Assembly: GCA_003695505.1 (NCBI GenBank)
Contig: RFIY01000337.1
Location: 1-6,574 of the forward strand
Length of the DNA: 6,574 nucleotides
Source: Candidatus Dadabacteria bacterium
GTDB lineage: Bacteria > J088
Direction of reading: 5' to 3'
Shown: positions 1-6,574 of the stretch, piece after piece
Numbering within the stretch: position 1 is the stretch's first letter
How the letters are laid out: each line of letters starts with the position of its first letter
Notes under the pieces: generated by a model
Told to the model about the DNA's origin: nothing
Databases searched by the model: none
Seen by the model: the letters and a program-made list of their open reading frames with translations, nothing else
Made by a program: the position numbers and the translations under genes

Positions 1-487
1 ACCAGACGACGTCCGGTCGCAGCAAGCGACCTGTTTCCGGATCCCGTGGCGGGATGTCATCTGGCTCATCTGGGATTTCTACCGGTTTTCCGCCTCCGAC
101 CGGCACCGTGCGGAACAGATTGCCATGCAGCTCGACCATCCGGCGCTGCCCGGCATCGCGATGCAGATTGTCGACATTCTGGGTCGCCAGCAAAAACGCC
201 GGCACGCGGCGTTCGATCTCGACCAGCGCCAGATGGCCGGCATTTGGCTGCGCCTGTCGCACCAGAATGCGCCGGTGCAGATACCAGCGCCAGACGCGTT
301 CAGGGTCACGCTGGAACGCTTCCGGCGTCGCGAGTTCCATCGGGTCGAACTTTGCCCACAGACCGGTCTGCGCGTCCCGAAACGTCGGCACGCCACTTTC
401 GGCACTGATGCCTGCGCCAGTAAAGGCGACAACGGCTTTCGCTCCCCGCAGCGCGGCCGCGGCTTCGGCAAAGGCGTTTGCATCCAT
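1..487 (-). CDS. Sir2-family NAD-dependent protein deacylase (sirtuin), C-terminus cut by window edge
   Basis: A sirtuin removes acyl groups from protein lysines, consuming NAD+ and releasing nicotinamide and O-acyl-ADP-ribose; it acts in the cytoplasm. The visible 162 residues show the family signatures in order: GAGIS at 24-28, the VPTFRD stretch at 33-38, GLW at 42-44, QNVDNLH at 103-109, the ELHG motif with catalytic His121, and LRPDVVW at 156-162. Tyr69 and Arg72 (Y-x-x-R) match the pair that marks class III, SIRT5/CobB-like enzymes, which favour succinyl or malonyl lysine. Oddly, there is no cysteine at all in the visible part, although the zinc module lies between His121 and LRPDVVW; the place of the usual CPxCG is taken by DPETG (149-153). 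The start at 487 is supported by GAAGGG at 497-502, 9 bases upstream, and by homology beginning at once. Roughly the last 80-90 residues lie outside the window. Family assignment is very secure; substrate class is inference. Confidence 0.95.
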   Translation of the reverse strand, partial: MDANAFAEAAAALRGAKAVVAFTGAGISAESGVPTFRDAQTGLWAKFDPMELATPEAFQRDPERVWRWYLHRRILVRQAQPNAGHLALVEIERRVPAFLLATQNVDNLHRDAGQRRMVELHGNLFRTVPVGGGKPVEIPDEPDDIPPRDPETGRLLRPDVVW

Positions 488-552
488 CGAGTTCTACCCT
501 TCGCGTCGAGTACGATATCAGTGTACGCCTCTACGACCGACAGGGCAGGTTG

Positions 553-1938
553 ATGCATCTGCAATTCCTTGGCGCCGCCGGCACCGTGACCGGCTCCTGC
601 ACGCTGCTCGAAACCGACCAGGCCCGCCTCCTGATCGACGCCGGCATGTTCCAGGGCGCCTCTGTACTGGAGCGGCGCAACCACCGCATCCCTCGCGTGC
701 GGCTGCGGGACATCGACGCCGTCGTGCTGACCCACGCCCATCTGGATCACTGTGGCCGCCTGCCCGCATTTGTCCGGCGCGGACTGGCCGCACCCATCTG
801 GACGACCGCAGCATCCGCGGATCTGATGCGTCTGATTCTGACCGATGCCGCCAACATCCAGGCCGAAGATGCACGCCGGGAATCGCGGCACAATCTGCGC
901 GCCGGCCGTCCACCGGTACAGCCGCTCTTCACGATGCGCGATGTCCACCACGTCTGCCGCGCCGTACAGCGCGTGGCCTATCGCGAACGGATCCGTGTCG
1001 CGCCGGGGATCGATGCGACCTTCCACGATGCCGGGCACATCCTCGGCTCCGCCTGGGTCGAACTTCTCGTTCATGAACGCGGCAAACAACACCGGTTGAT
1101 CTTCAGCGGCGACGTCGGCAACCCCGATCAGATCGTCCTCCCGGAGCCGGAACGGCCGACCCGAGGCGACGTCGCGGTGGTCGAAAGCACTTACGGTGAC
1201 CGCGATCACCGTCCGGAAGCCGAAAGTGTCGCGGAGCTGGCCTCGATCATCGAAACCGCCCGCGACAATGGCGGCATGGTTCTGATTCCGTCGTTCGCCG
1301 TCGGCCGGACGCAGACGCTGCTGGTTTACCTGCGCCGTTTTTACGAGGATGGCCGGCTGGCCGACATCCCGGTCTTTCTCGACTCACCAATGGCCATCGA
1401 AGCGACAGAACTGTATGAGCGCTACCGTAACCTGCTTCGGCCGGAACTACGCGACGGCCACTCCGGCCGGATTTTCGACTTCCCCGCGCTCGACATTCTG
1501 AGCAGCCCGGAGGACTCACGCCAGCTCAACGATTTTGACGGACCAGCGATCGTCATCGCTGGCGCCGGTATGATGAATGGTGGTCGGATCATGCACCATG
1601 TCCGCCACCACGGCTGGAAACCAACAACCCATCTCGTCATCGTCGGCTTTCAGGCCGAGGGTACCATCGGTCGCGCGATCGTCGACGGCGCGCGTAGCAT
1701 CAAGGTCCACGGCACGCCAATCCGCTTACGCGCCCAGGTGCATACGCTTGGCGGTTTCTCGGCACACGCCGGACAGTCCGCTCTACTGGCCTGGACCAGC
1801 GATCTGCGCGCTTCTGGAACCCGGATCATCCTCAATCACGGCGAGCCCGACCCGCGCGAAAAACTTGCCGAGAAAATGCGCGCGGAAGGCACATCCGAGA
1901 TTTTGTTTGCGAACGAGACGGAACCCGTGATGCTCTGA
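553..1938 (+). CDS. Beta-CASP metallo-beta-lactamase-fold hydrolase (CPSF/YSH1-like, probable RNase)
   Basis: 461 residues, a normal length for bacterial relatives of the CPSF73/Ysh1 RNA-processing nucleases. The metal-site motifs are complete: Asp29 (LLIDAG), HAHLDH at 61-66, GHILGS with His162, and SGDVGNP with Asp187. The beta-CASP part follows: motif A at Glu211 (ESTYGDR), a GMVLIPSFAVGRTQ segment, a DSPMAIEA segment, GAGMMNGGRIMHH, motif B His405 (GGFSAHAG) and motif C His429 (LNHGE). In this family a histidine rather than valine at motif C is associated with RNA rather than DNA substrates, so a two-zinc endo- or exoribonuclease is likely; the target RNA cannot be told. The frame stays open back to an ATG at 478, but homology (HLQFLGAAGTVTGS) begins at 553, and AGGG at 542-545 sits 7 bases upstream, so 553 is chosen. 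It diverges from the sirtuin and converges on the phosphate transporter. No recognisable promoter was found in the 65-bp gap upstream. Confidence 0.93.
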   Translation: MHLQFLGAAGTVTGSCTLLETDQARLLIDAGMFQGASVLERRNHRIPRVRLRDIDAVVLTHAHLDHCGRLPAFVRRGLAAPIWTTAASADLMRLILTDAANIQAEDARRESRHNLRAGRPPVQPLFTMRDVHHVCRAVQRVAYRERIRVAPGIDATFHDAGHILGSAWVELLVHERGKQHRLIFSGDVGNPDQIVLPEPERPTRGDVAVVESTYGDRDHRPEAESVAELASIIETARDNGGMVLIPSFAVGRTQTLLVYLRRFYEDGRLADIPVFLDSPMAIEATELYERYRNLLRPELRDGHSGRIFDFPALDILSSPEDSRQLNDFDGPAIVIAGAGMMNGGRIMHHVRHHGWKPTTHLVIVGFQAEGTIGRAIVDGARSIKVHGTPIRLRAQVHTLGGFSAHAGQSALLAWTSDLRASGTRIILNHGEPDPREKLAEKMRAEGTSEILFANETEPVML

Positions 1939-1958
1939 ACGGCGTCGGGGCAAGGCGC

Positions 1959-3605
1959 TCATGATTCGGTTGCGATGCCCTCCGGCACGGGCGTGATTGG
2001 AATATTTTCCAGATCCTCCGCCTGTTCCAGCGGAAGACGCAAGAAACCTGTGGCACGAATGCCGGCATCGGCCAGCGCGGTGAGTTCATGGACGACATTG
2101 AGTAACGTGGCGGTTTCGGCGCCCGACAGCGCGTTCTCGCGACTGCAACCGTAGATCTGCTGGTTGAACCGGTCGTGGATGCTCCGCAGCCTGGACCGGA
2201 CATCCGATAGCAACGAAAATGAGCACTCCGTATCCGACAGGAGCGCCGCCACCTGATCCACCTGTTCGGCAAAGGTACTACGGATCGCGCCGAACAGGTT
2301 TCGCGCGGTCAGATTCCTCGCGTTCTGCAGCGAAAAGTCAGCAAGGATATCCTTGACCGCCTTGGCTCCGCCTACGGCAAGACGCGCCGCACGGATCGCA
2401 GCCTGCAGCGTCGCAGCCCTTTGCTCGTCCAGCTCATCCGCGTGAATGCGCAATGCATACGCGGCCAGATCGCCTTCGGCCTGCTTGAGGCGCTCGTACT
2501 GGTGCAGAAACCGCGCATGGGTTCCGCCCAGCAGCACAGTTCGAGCCGCATCGAGCACACCGTTCAGGATGCGTTCGGCACCGGTCGCAACCGTGGACAC
2601 GGCGGCGACGGCCTCCTGCACAGGAACCTGAAGCAGGTCGTCGACCAGGCCCGGTGTCTTCGGTACCGGAAACATACGGGTGAGCCACCGCACGAATGGG
2701 CCGAGCACCGGCACGATCAGAAACGCGCCCGCAAGATTGAACGACGAGTGGAATGCGACGGTCAGCAACAGCGGATCCTGTATTCCGCCGACGTGTTGAA
2801 TCAGCCAGAGCAGGGGCGTCAGCGCCAGATATGCGAACACGTTGATCGCCAGATTGAACAGCACATGTGCGGCCGCAACCTGCTTTTTGACCGCATTTTC
2901 GCCAATGGCGCCGAGGACAGCCGTCACGCTCGTGCCGACATCCGCGCCAATCACGATTGCCGCGCCCTGTTCAATACTGATCAGATTCGCGTTGAGCAGA
3001 CTGAGCATGATCGCGATCACGGCCGACGAGGACTGCACGACGGCGGTGACCACGAGCGCAACCGCCACCCAGACCAGCAGCGGGGCCTCGCGCAGTCCCA
3101 GCCAGTCCACCTGCCCCGCCAGGCCATCGGTCGCAGTCTTCATCGCTTCGAGGCCGGTAAACAGCAGACCGAATCCGACACATGCCATGCCGAGCGCCTG
3201 CGCGCGACGCGAGCGCGAAAGAAAGAATACGAGCAAACCACCCATCCCGGCGATCTGCAATGCGCCGGCACCGACGTCGACACGGAAGCCAAAGACCGCA
3301 ACGATCCAGCCGGTCATCGTCGTACCAATGTTGGCGCCAATGATCACACCCAGCGCATTGCGCAACCCCATCAGCCCCGCGCCGACGAAGGCCAGGACGA
3401 TCAGGCTGACGACGGAGCTGCTTTGCAACAGCGCGGTGACAACCGTTCCGAGCGCGAGCCCCTGCCAGTAACTGTCCGTGTAACGCTCGAGGAGCCGGCG
3501 CATGCGGTCGCCGGCAAAATGATCGAGTCCGAATTCCAGGCGTTCGAGGCCGAACAGAAACAGACCGAGTCCGGTGATCAGACTCAGAACATCAATACCG
3601 CTCAT
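1959..3605 (-). CDS. Na+/phosphate cotransporter family protein with C-terminal PhoU-like domain
   Basis: 548 residues, typical for the bacterial NptA/YjbB-like type. This inner-membrane family couples inorganic phosphate movement to the sodium gradient; in bacteria some members import and others (E. coli YjbB) export phosphate. The membrane part (about 5-305) is an inverted duplication: repeat one carries QSSS at 61-64 and GANIGTT at 90-96, repeat two QSSS at 191-194 and GADVGTS at 220-226. The paired QSSS motifs are the signature of PF02690 and sit at the substrate site. About eight or nine hydrophobic segments are visible. Residues about 325-530 are polar, Ala/Leu-rich and helical, as expected for the fused PhoU domain, then a short acidic/proline tail. 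The ATG at 3605 gives the usual N-terminus (TGLGLFLFGLE), although its ribosome binding site is weak (GAG 4 bases upstream). It probably shares a transcript with the small gene 27 bp upstream. The direction of phosphate transport cannot be told. Confidence 0.93.
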   Translation of the reverse strand: MSGIDVLSLITGLGLFLFGLERLEFGLDHFAGDRMRRLLERYTDSYWQGLALGTVVTALLQSSSVVSLIVLAFVGAGLMGLRNALGVIIGANIGTTMTGWIVAVFGFRVDVGAGALQIAGMGGLLVFFLSRSRRAQALGMACVGFGLLFTGLEAMKTATDGLAGQVDWLGLREAPLLVWVAVALVVTAVVQSSSAVIAIMLSLLNANLISIEQGAAIVIGADVGTSVTAVLGAIGENAVKKQVAAAHVLFNLAINVFAYLALTPLLWLIQHVGGIQDPLLLTVAFHSSFNLAGAFLIVPVLGPFVRWLTRMFPVPKTPGLVDDLLQVPVQEAVAAVSTVATGAERILNGVLDAARTVLLGGTHARFLHQYERLKQAEGDLAAYALRIHADELDEQRAATLQAAIRAARLAVGGAKAVKDILADFSLQNARNLTARNLFGAIRSTFAEQVDQVAALLSDTECSFSLLSDVRSRLRSIHDRFNQQIYGCSRENALSGAETATLLNVVHELTALADAGIRATGFLRLPLEQAEDLENIPITPVPEGIATES

Positions 3606-3632
3606 GTTGCTCAGGTATGACGCAGGTGCGAA

Positions 3633-3917
3633 TCAGACGAATCCGGCCAGCAGCCGCAGCACCGCCTGGGGCGTCAGGTTGGCTGCCTCCCCTCGCTGCC
3701 CCTGATGACCGTGCAAGGCGCCACGCAACGACCCATCGGCGTCGATCAGCAGCCGGTAAAAATTGCGATCGTTCTCGATCGTCACACCCCACGAGCCATC
3801 GAAGCCTTCGACGACGGTCACCGTCCAGCCCGGATATTGCGGGTTGGCAAGCTCCTGATCGGCGTCGGCAATGCGACGAAGCTCCGCCAGCATGGGTTCT
3901 TTCAGGTTGTCATTCAT
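3633..3917 (-). CDS. Small protein of unknown function upstream of the phosphate transporter
   Basis: I do not recognise this 94-residue protein. It has no signal peptide, membrane segment or cysteine. The N-terminus (about 4-25) is charged and looks helical (LAELRRIADADQEL). The middle (about 29-67) looks like a small beta-sheet with alternating hydrophobics and conserved-looking aromatics (GWTVTVVEGFDGSWGV, then NDRNFYRLLIDADGSLRG), and the C-terminus (about 81-94) is a leucine-rich helix ending in AGFV. The amino-acid pattern resembles a folded protein rather than a GC-rich shadow. The ATG at 3917 has GAGGG at 3928-3932, 10 bases upstream. An upstream in-frame ATG at 3956 would fall only a few bases from the predicted transcription start, so it is unlikely. 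The gene ends 27 bp before the Na/Pi transporter and is probably co-transcribed with it. That suggests, but does not show, a related role. Confidence 0.68.
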   Translation of the reverse strand: MNDNLKEPMLAELRRIADADQELANPQYPGWTVTVVEGFDGSWGVTIENDRNFYRLLIDADGSLRGALHGHQGQRGEAANLTPQAVLRLLAGFV

Positions 3918-3968
3918 CGGAACGATGCCCTCGTACGCGGCGCAACGAACATGCACTATTCTTGGAGC

Positions 3969-3997
3969 AGTTTACCGCAGCCGAACGCCTCTGCCAA
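3969..3997 (-). promoter_or_regulatory. Sigma70-like promoter for the small gene and the Na/Pi transporter
   Basis: On the minus strand a -35 element TTGGCA (3992-3997, five of six matches to consensus) is followed after exactly 17 bases by a -10 element TAAACT (3969-3974, four of six). The pair sits in the short gap after the glycosyltransferase stop, directly ahead of the 94-residue gene. Transcription would begin near 3962, leaving a leader of about 45 nt to the chosen ATG at 3917. I saw no PhoB-type direct repeat around it, so phosphate control is not evident. Prediction by eye only. Confidence 0.45.
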
Positions 3998-4002
3998 ATG
4001 GT

Positions 4003-5277
4003 TCAGCCGTTCGCGGGCGGCAGCCGTTCGATCAGGCGTGCGATCTGCCGTTCCGTGGCAATCTCGTCAAGATCGAGGCGCGGCACAAACGAGCGGACGG
4101 TTCCGGCTCGGCTGGCCTGAGCGAATGCCCGCAACTGCCGCTCCAGCGCCGCTTCTGAAAAGGCTTCGGCAACCGATGCCGATGCGCCGAGGTTGCGCAG
4201 GAACGTCGCCCCACTGCCCTGTGGATGGCCACAAAACAGGATCGGTCGCTGCGCCGCAACCGCTTCGTACATCTTGCTCGTGATCGCTTCACGCGCCGGG
4301 CTCGACCAGACGAATTGCGCGGTACAGCTCGCGATTGCATCGAGAACCGTTTCGCGGGGAACCGTTCCGTGGAACACGACCGGCGCCGGGCACCGTGCTG
4401 CAAGTTCGTCAAGCTGGTGCTGAACGTCTGGCTCGATCGGACCGTAGAAATGCAGTTCAGCTTGCGGAAGGACGTCCGCGACGAACCGCAGCCAGACGTC
4501 CGGAAAACCCGGCGGAAAGCGAAAGCTCCAGAGCGTGCCTGCATGGACGAACCGGGGTGGCCCTTCGACTTCCCGTCGCCGCGCCTCGAGCCGGGCGCGT
4601 GTCTGCCGGTCGACGCCGTTACGAACCGCGAGGCTCTTCTCCGCGACCCACGCACCGACCCGCTCCCCGGCAAACTCGATCCCGATGTCATGGAACCAGG
4701 TCAACAAATCCGCAGATTGCATCACCCGGCGCTCGAGTCGGTCGTTGTACCAGCTATGGAATCGTGACACCGGGCCGTCGATCCAGCGGCGATGATCCCA
4801 GCTATCGCGGAAGTCGGCAACCCAGAACAGCTCCGGCACGCGAGCCTTGACTGCATGTCCGATCAGATGGGTGCTGTCGTACGGCGACGTCGTCAACAGA
4901 ATGCCTGGAGCATCGTTCGCAAGCATCCGTACGACACGGCGATTCCAGAGACGCCGGTGGTCTGGCAGCTTGAGCAGGTCCCGAATTTTCAACGCGACGC
5001 CACGCGCGCCCCCGGCTCCAGCCGATCCTGCGGAGTTCTGGCCGCGACGGCGCACGATTCGACTCGGATCGAACACCGGCAATCGCACACACGAGACGCC
5101 TTCAGGCGCTTGCAGTTGCTCCTGATAAAACGGGTCGGTCGGTCGCGGCTCCGGAGTAATCACCCGGACTCGGTATCCCGCCTGCAGAAACTCCTCGGCC
5201 CACATCTGCATCTTGCGTGAGCCTGGCCCCCCGATTGGCGGCCAGTAATGTGTAACGATGTCGATCCGGCGTGTCAA
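4003..5277 (-). CDS. GT4-type (group 1) glycosyltransferase with TTG start
   Basis: 424 residues with the two-domain GT-B layout of retaining GT4 enzymes, which move a sugar from a nucleotide donor to a lipid-linked or polysaccharide acceptor at the cytoplasmic side of the inner membrane. The N-terminal domain opens with the beta-strand and loop IDIVTHYWPPIGGPG (5-19), the usual acceptor-side glycine-rich loop. It continues with AGYRVRVITPEP (33-44) and ends with VADFRDSW (153-160). The C-terminal domain has VRNGVD (218-223), FVHAGTLW (243-250), LHFYGP (275-280), FHGTV (302-306) and the EX7E donor-binding motif at Glu330 and Glu338, followed by AAQRPIL. No membrane helix is seen. The start is TTG: the same frame runs back through three sense codons to the amber stop of sufT, with no other start codon, and the glycine-rich loop needs this N-terminus. 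An AGG overlapping the sufT stop lies 8 bases upstream. Donor and acceptor are unknown. Confidence 0.9.
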   Translation of the reverse strand: MTRRIDIVTHYWPPIGGPGSRKMQMWAEEFLQAGYRVRVITPEPRPTDPFYQEQLQAPEGVSCVRLPVFDPSRIVRRRGQNSAGSAGAGGARGVALKIRDLLKLPDHRRLWNRRVVRMLANDAPGILLTTSPYDSTHLIGHAVKARVPELFWVADFRDSWDHRRWIDGPVSRFHSWYNDRLERRVMQSADLLTWFHDIGIEFAGERVGAWVAEKSLAVRNGVDRQTRARLEARRREVEGPPRFVHAGTLWSFRFPPGFPDVWLRFVADVLPQAELHFYGPIEPDVQHQLDELAARCPAPVVFHGTVPRETVLDAIASCTAQFVWSSPAREAITSKMYEAVAAQRPILFCGHPQGSGATFLRNLGASASVAEAFSEAALERQLRAFAQASRAGTVRSFVPRLDLDEIATERQIARLIERLPPANG

Positions 5278-5286
5278 CGCCCTGGC

Positions 5287-5661
5287 CTATTCGAGTCCGA
5301 GTTCGAGCTTTGCCTCTTCGCTCATCATATCCATATTCCAGGGTGGATCCCAGACGAGGTCGACCTGGGCACCGGCGACCCCGGGTGTATTGGCAACCTT
5401 CATCTCGACTTCTCCGGGCAGCGATCCGGCGACCGGACACATCGGCGACGTCAGCGTCATCGTCACATCAACGAAACCTGCGTCGTCGACCGAGACATCA
5501 TAAATGAGTCCCAGTTCATAAATATCGACCGGAATCTCGGGATCGTAGCAGGTCTTGAGCGTTTCGATCACGCGACGGCGCAGCTCGTGCCGGTCGATGG
5601 CCCCGCTCGTCTCGCTCTGCTCCGCCGCCTGGTCCGGCGTCTCGTTGGGATGGTCGCTCAT
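5287..5661 (-). CDS. sufT: SUF system Fe-S assembly factor SufT (MIP18/DUF59 family)
   Basis: 124 residues. SufT proteins help mature or deliver Fe-S clusters made by the SUF machinery and belong to the same family as eukaryotic MIP18/CIAO2 and PaaD. The domain covers about 23-124: a helix (DRHELRRRVIETLKTC), the signature DPEIPVDIYELGLIYDV at 40-56, the SPMCPVA segment at 72-78 with the conserved family cysteine Cys75, and WDPPWNMDMMSEEAK at 104-118. Residues 1-22 are acidic and low in complexity, probably disordered. The frame stays open further upstream into sufS, but the ATG at 5661 is preceded 7 bases away by GAGAGAG, and homology starts after it. It begins 16 bp after the sufS stop and ends 9 bp before the glycosyltransferase, so the three are very likely one transcript. 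It is a short member, lacking the longer N-terminal part found in some SufT proteins. Confidence 0.93.
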   Translation of the reverse strand: MSDHPNETPDQAAEQSETSGAIDRHELRRRVIETLKTCYDPEIPVDIYELGLIYDVSVDDAGFVDVTMTLTSPMCPVAGSLPGEVEMKVANTPGVAGAQVDLVWDPPWNMDMMSEEAKLELGLE

Positions 5662-5668
5662 CGTCGTA

Positions 5669-5675
5669 CTCTCTC
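5669..5675 (-). promoter_or_regulatory. Ribosome binding site fixing the sufT start
   Basis: GAGAGAG on the minus strand lies 7 bases before the ATG at 5661, inside the 16-bp gap between sufS and sufT. It decides for this start over an open-frame extension that would run well into the 3' end of sufS. Confidence 0.6.
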
Positions 5676-5677
5676 TG

Positions 5678-6574
5678 TCAAACGCCAAGCAGCCGCACCG
5701 CCTTGCGCAGTGCATCCGCAAGCTGATCCAGCTCTGCTGTCGTATTGTAAAACGCCATCGATGCCCGTGTCGTCGCCGGCACACCAAACCGTTCCATCAG
5801 TGGCTGGGTGCAGTGATGGCCGGCGCGCACGGCAACACCTTCCTGGTCGAGGATCGTGCTGATGTCGTGCGGATGGAGGCCGTCGATCACAAAGGACAGA
5901 ACGGCCGCCTTGTTCGGAGCCGTACCGATCAGGCGCAGTCCCGGGATCGGTTCCAGCGCGGCCGTCCCATAGGCCAGCAGCTCCTGCTCACGCGCCTGGA
6001 TCCAGTCGTAGCCGAGCGCCTCGACATAGTCGATGGCCGCACCGAGTCCGATCACGCCCGCGATATGCGGTGTGCCCGCCTCAAATTTGTGCGGCGGCTC
6101 ATTGAACGTCGTTCCGGGAAAACGCACTTCGCGGATCATGTCGCCACCACCCTGCCACGGCGGCAGCCGGTCGAGCCATTCCCGTTGGCCATAGAGCACG
6201 CCAACGCCGGTCGGGCCGAACAATTTGTGTCCCGAAAACGCGTAAAACGTACAACCGAGGTCGCGCACATCCACGGCCTGATGCGGCACCGCCTGCGCGC
6301 CATCGAGCAGCGTCGGAACGCCCGCGGCATCCGCCAGCTCAACGACCTGGCGCACCGGATTGATCGTACCGAGCGCATTGGAAACGTGCGCGACCGAAAC
6401 CAGGCGCGTGCGCTCGTTGAGCAAGCGCTGAAATGCCTCCAGATCGAGCTGACCGTCATCGGTCACCGGGATCACGCGCAGCACCGCACCGGTTCGCTCG
6501 CAGGCGAGCTGCCACGGCACGATATTGCTGTGGTGTTCCATCTCCGAGACGATGATTTCATCGCCGGGCTGCAG
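5678..6574 (-). CDS. sufS: SufS-type cysteine desulfurase, N-terminus cut by window edge
   Basis: A PLP-dependent group II cysteine desulfurase that takes sulfur from L-cysteine as an enzyme persulfide and hands it on, usually through SufE or SufU, to the SufBCD scaffold in the cytoplasm. The 298 visible residues are in one frame to the right edge; roughly the first 110 of a usual 405-415 are missing. Numbering from the window edge, seen in order are: [14 protein letters not shown] (4-17), the SNALGTINP stretch, DGAQ of the PLP site, SGHKLFGP with the Schiff-base lysine (codon 6224-6226), a PWQGGGDMI loop, [11 protein letters not shown], and RAGHHCTQP with the persulfide cysteine (codon 5810-5812). 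That last motif, and the lack of a long catalytic-loop insertion, separate SufS from IscS. Thr after the catalytic Cys replaces the commoner Ala, a mild variation. The gene is followed by sufT; the rest of the suf operon presumably lies beyond the right edge. Confidence 0.96.
   Translation of the reverse strand: MQPGDEIIVSEMEHHSNIVPWQLACERTGAVLRVIPVTDDGQLDLEAFQRLLNERTRLVSVAHVSNALGTINPVRQVVELADAAGVPTLLDGAQAVPHQAVDVRDLGCTFYAFSGHKLFGPTGVGVLYGQREWLDRLPPWQGGGDMIREVRFPGTTFNEPPHKFEAGTPHIAGVIGLGAAIDYVEALGYDWIQAREQELLAYGTAALEPIPGLRLIGTAPNKAAVLSFVIDGLHPHDISTILDQEGVAVRAGHHCTQPLMERFGVPATTRASMAFYNTTAELDQLADALRKAVRLLGV

Noticed and set aside
478-552. N-terminal extension of the beta-CASP protein from an ATG at 478
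   Set aside because: The extra 25 residues have no family similarity and would overlap the sirtuin start on the other strand; the ATG at 553 has a better ribosome binding site and starts exactly at the conserved domain.
488-552. Promoters and a GATATC-centred palindrome in the divergent gap
   Set aside because: TACGAT (511-516, plus) and TACACT (minus) resemble -10 boxes, but neither has a credible -35 at 16-18 bases. The palindrome is too short to call an operator. Promoters must be here or inside the genes, but I cannot place them.
79-1209. Minus-strand open frame (376 codons) across the sirtuin and the 5' half of the beta-CASP gene
   Set aside because: It runs in the wrong frame through the sirtuin and antisense to clear beta-lactamase-fold motifs, and has no family signature of its own.
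2421-3620. Long plus-strand open frame (399 codons) antisense to the Na/Pi transporter
   Set aside because: It is rich in Arg, Gln, Asp and His without recognisable motifs, whereas the minus strand gives a full-length transporter with paired QSSS motifs. It is a GC-rich shadow frame.
3905-3925. TGTCAT-like half site resembling a PhoB box near the small gene
   Set aside because: Only one half is present, on the coding strand opposite the start of the small gene and downstream of the predicted transcription start, with no 11-bp direct repeat.
3617-4283. Plus-strand open frames over the small gene and the 3' end of the glycosyltransferase
   Set aside because: Composition is Arg/Pro/Ala-rich with no motifs, and they are antisense to better supported minus-strand genes.
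5662-5787. Upstream extension of SufT by 42 residues
   Set aside because: The extension overlaps the conserved 3' end of sufS in another frame and has no SufT similarity; the GAGAGAG site before 5661 marks the start.

Overview
The window is GC-rich and densely coding, and it carries single-copy housekeeping-type genes with no mobile element, CRISPR array, tRNA or rRNA that I could see. The families and their layout (SufS with a SufT/MIP18 protein, a class III-type sirtuin, a beta-CASP metallo-hydrolase, a Na/Pi symporter with a PhoU tail) fit a GC-rich proteobacterium, most likely a gammaproteobacterium. That placement is inference from gene content and base composition; no phylogenetic marker is present.

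Layout from left to right. (1) 1-487, minus: the N-terminal two thirds of a Sir2-family NAD-dependent deacylase, cut by the window edge. (2) 553-1938, plus: a complete beta-CASP metallo-beta-lactamase-fold hydrolase, probably an RNase, divergent from the sirtuin across a 65-bp gap. (3) 1959-3605, minus: a Na+/phosphate cotransporter with a C-terminal PhoU-like domain, convergent with (2) across 20 bp. (4) 3633-3917, minus: a 94-residue protein of unknown function, 27 bp upstream of the transporter and probably transcribed with it from a sigma70-like promoter at 3969-3997. (5) 4003-5277, minus: a GT4-type glycosyltransferase with a TTG start. (6) 5287-5661, minus: a SufT/MIP18 (DUF59) Fe-S assembly factor. 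(7) 5678-6574, minus: a SufS cysteine desulfurase whose N-terminus lies beyond the right edge.

Functionally, sufS and sufT are the distal part of a SUF iron-sulfur cluster operon reading leftward. The glycosyltransferase follows only 9 bp after sufT and looks translationally attached to it. The unknown small gene and the transporter form a second leftward unit. The sirtuin and the beta-CASP enzyme form a divergent pair. No gap without a gene exceeds about 85 bp.

I see no clear previously undescribed multi-gene system. The most notable observation is that the sirtuin keeps its NAD-binding and catalytic motifs and its acyl-selectivity motif but has none of the four cysteines of the structural zinc module. 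Lesser points are the unknown small protein ahead of the phosphate transporter and the same-frame, amber-separated sufT-glycosyltransferase junction.
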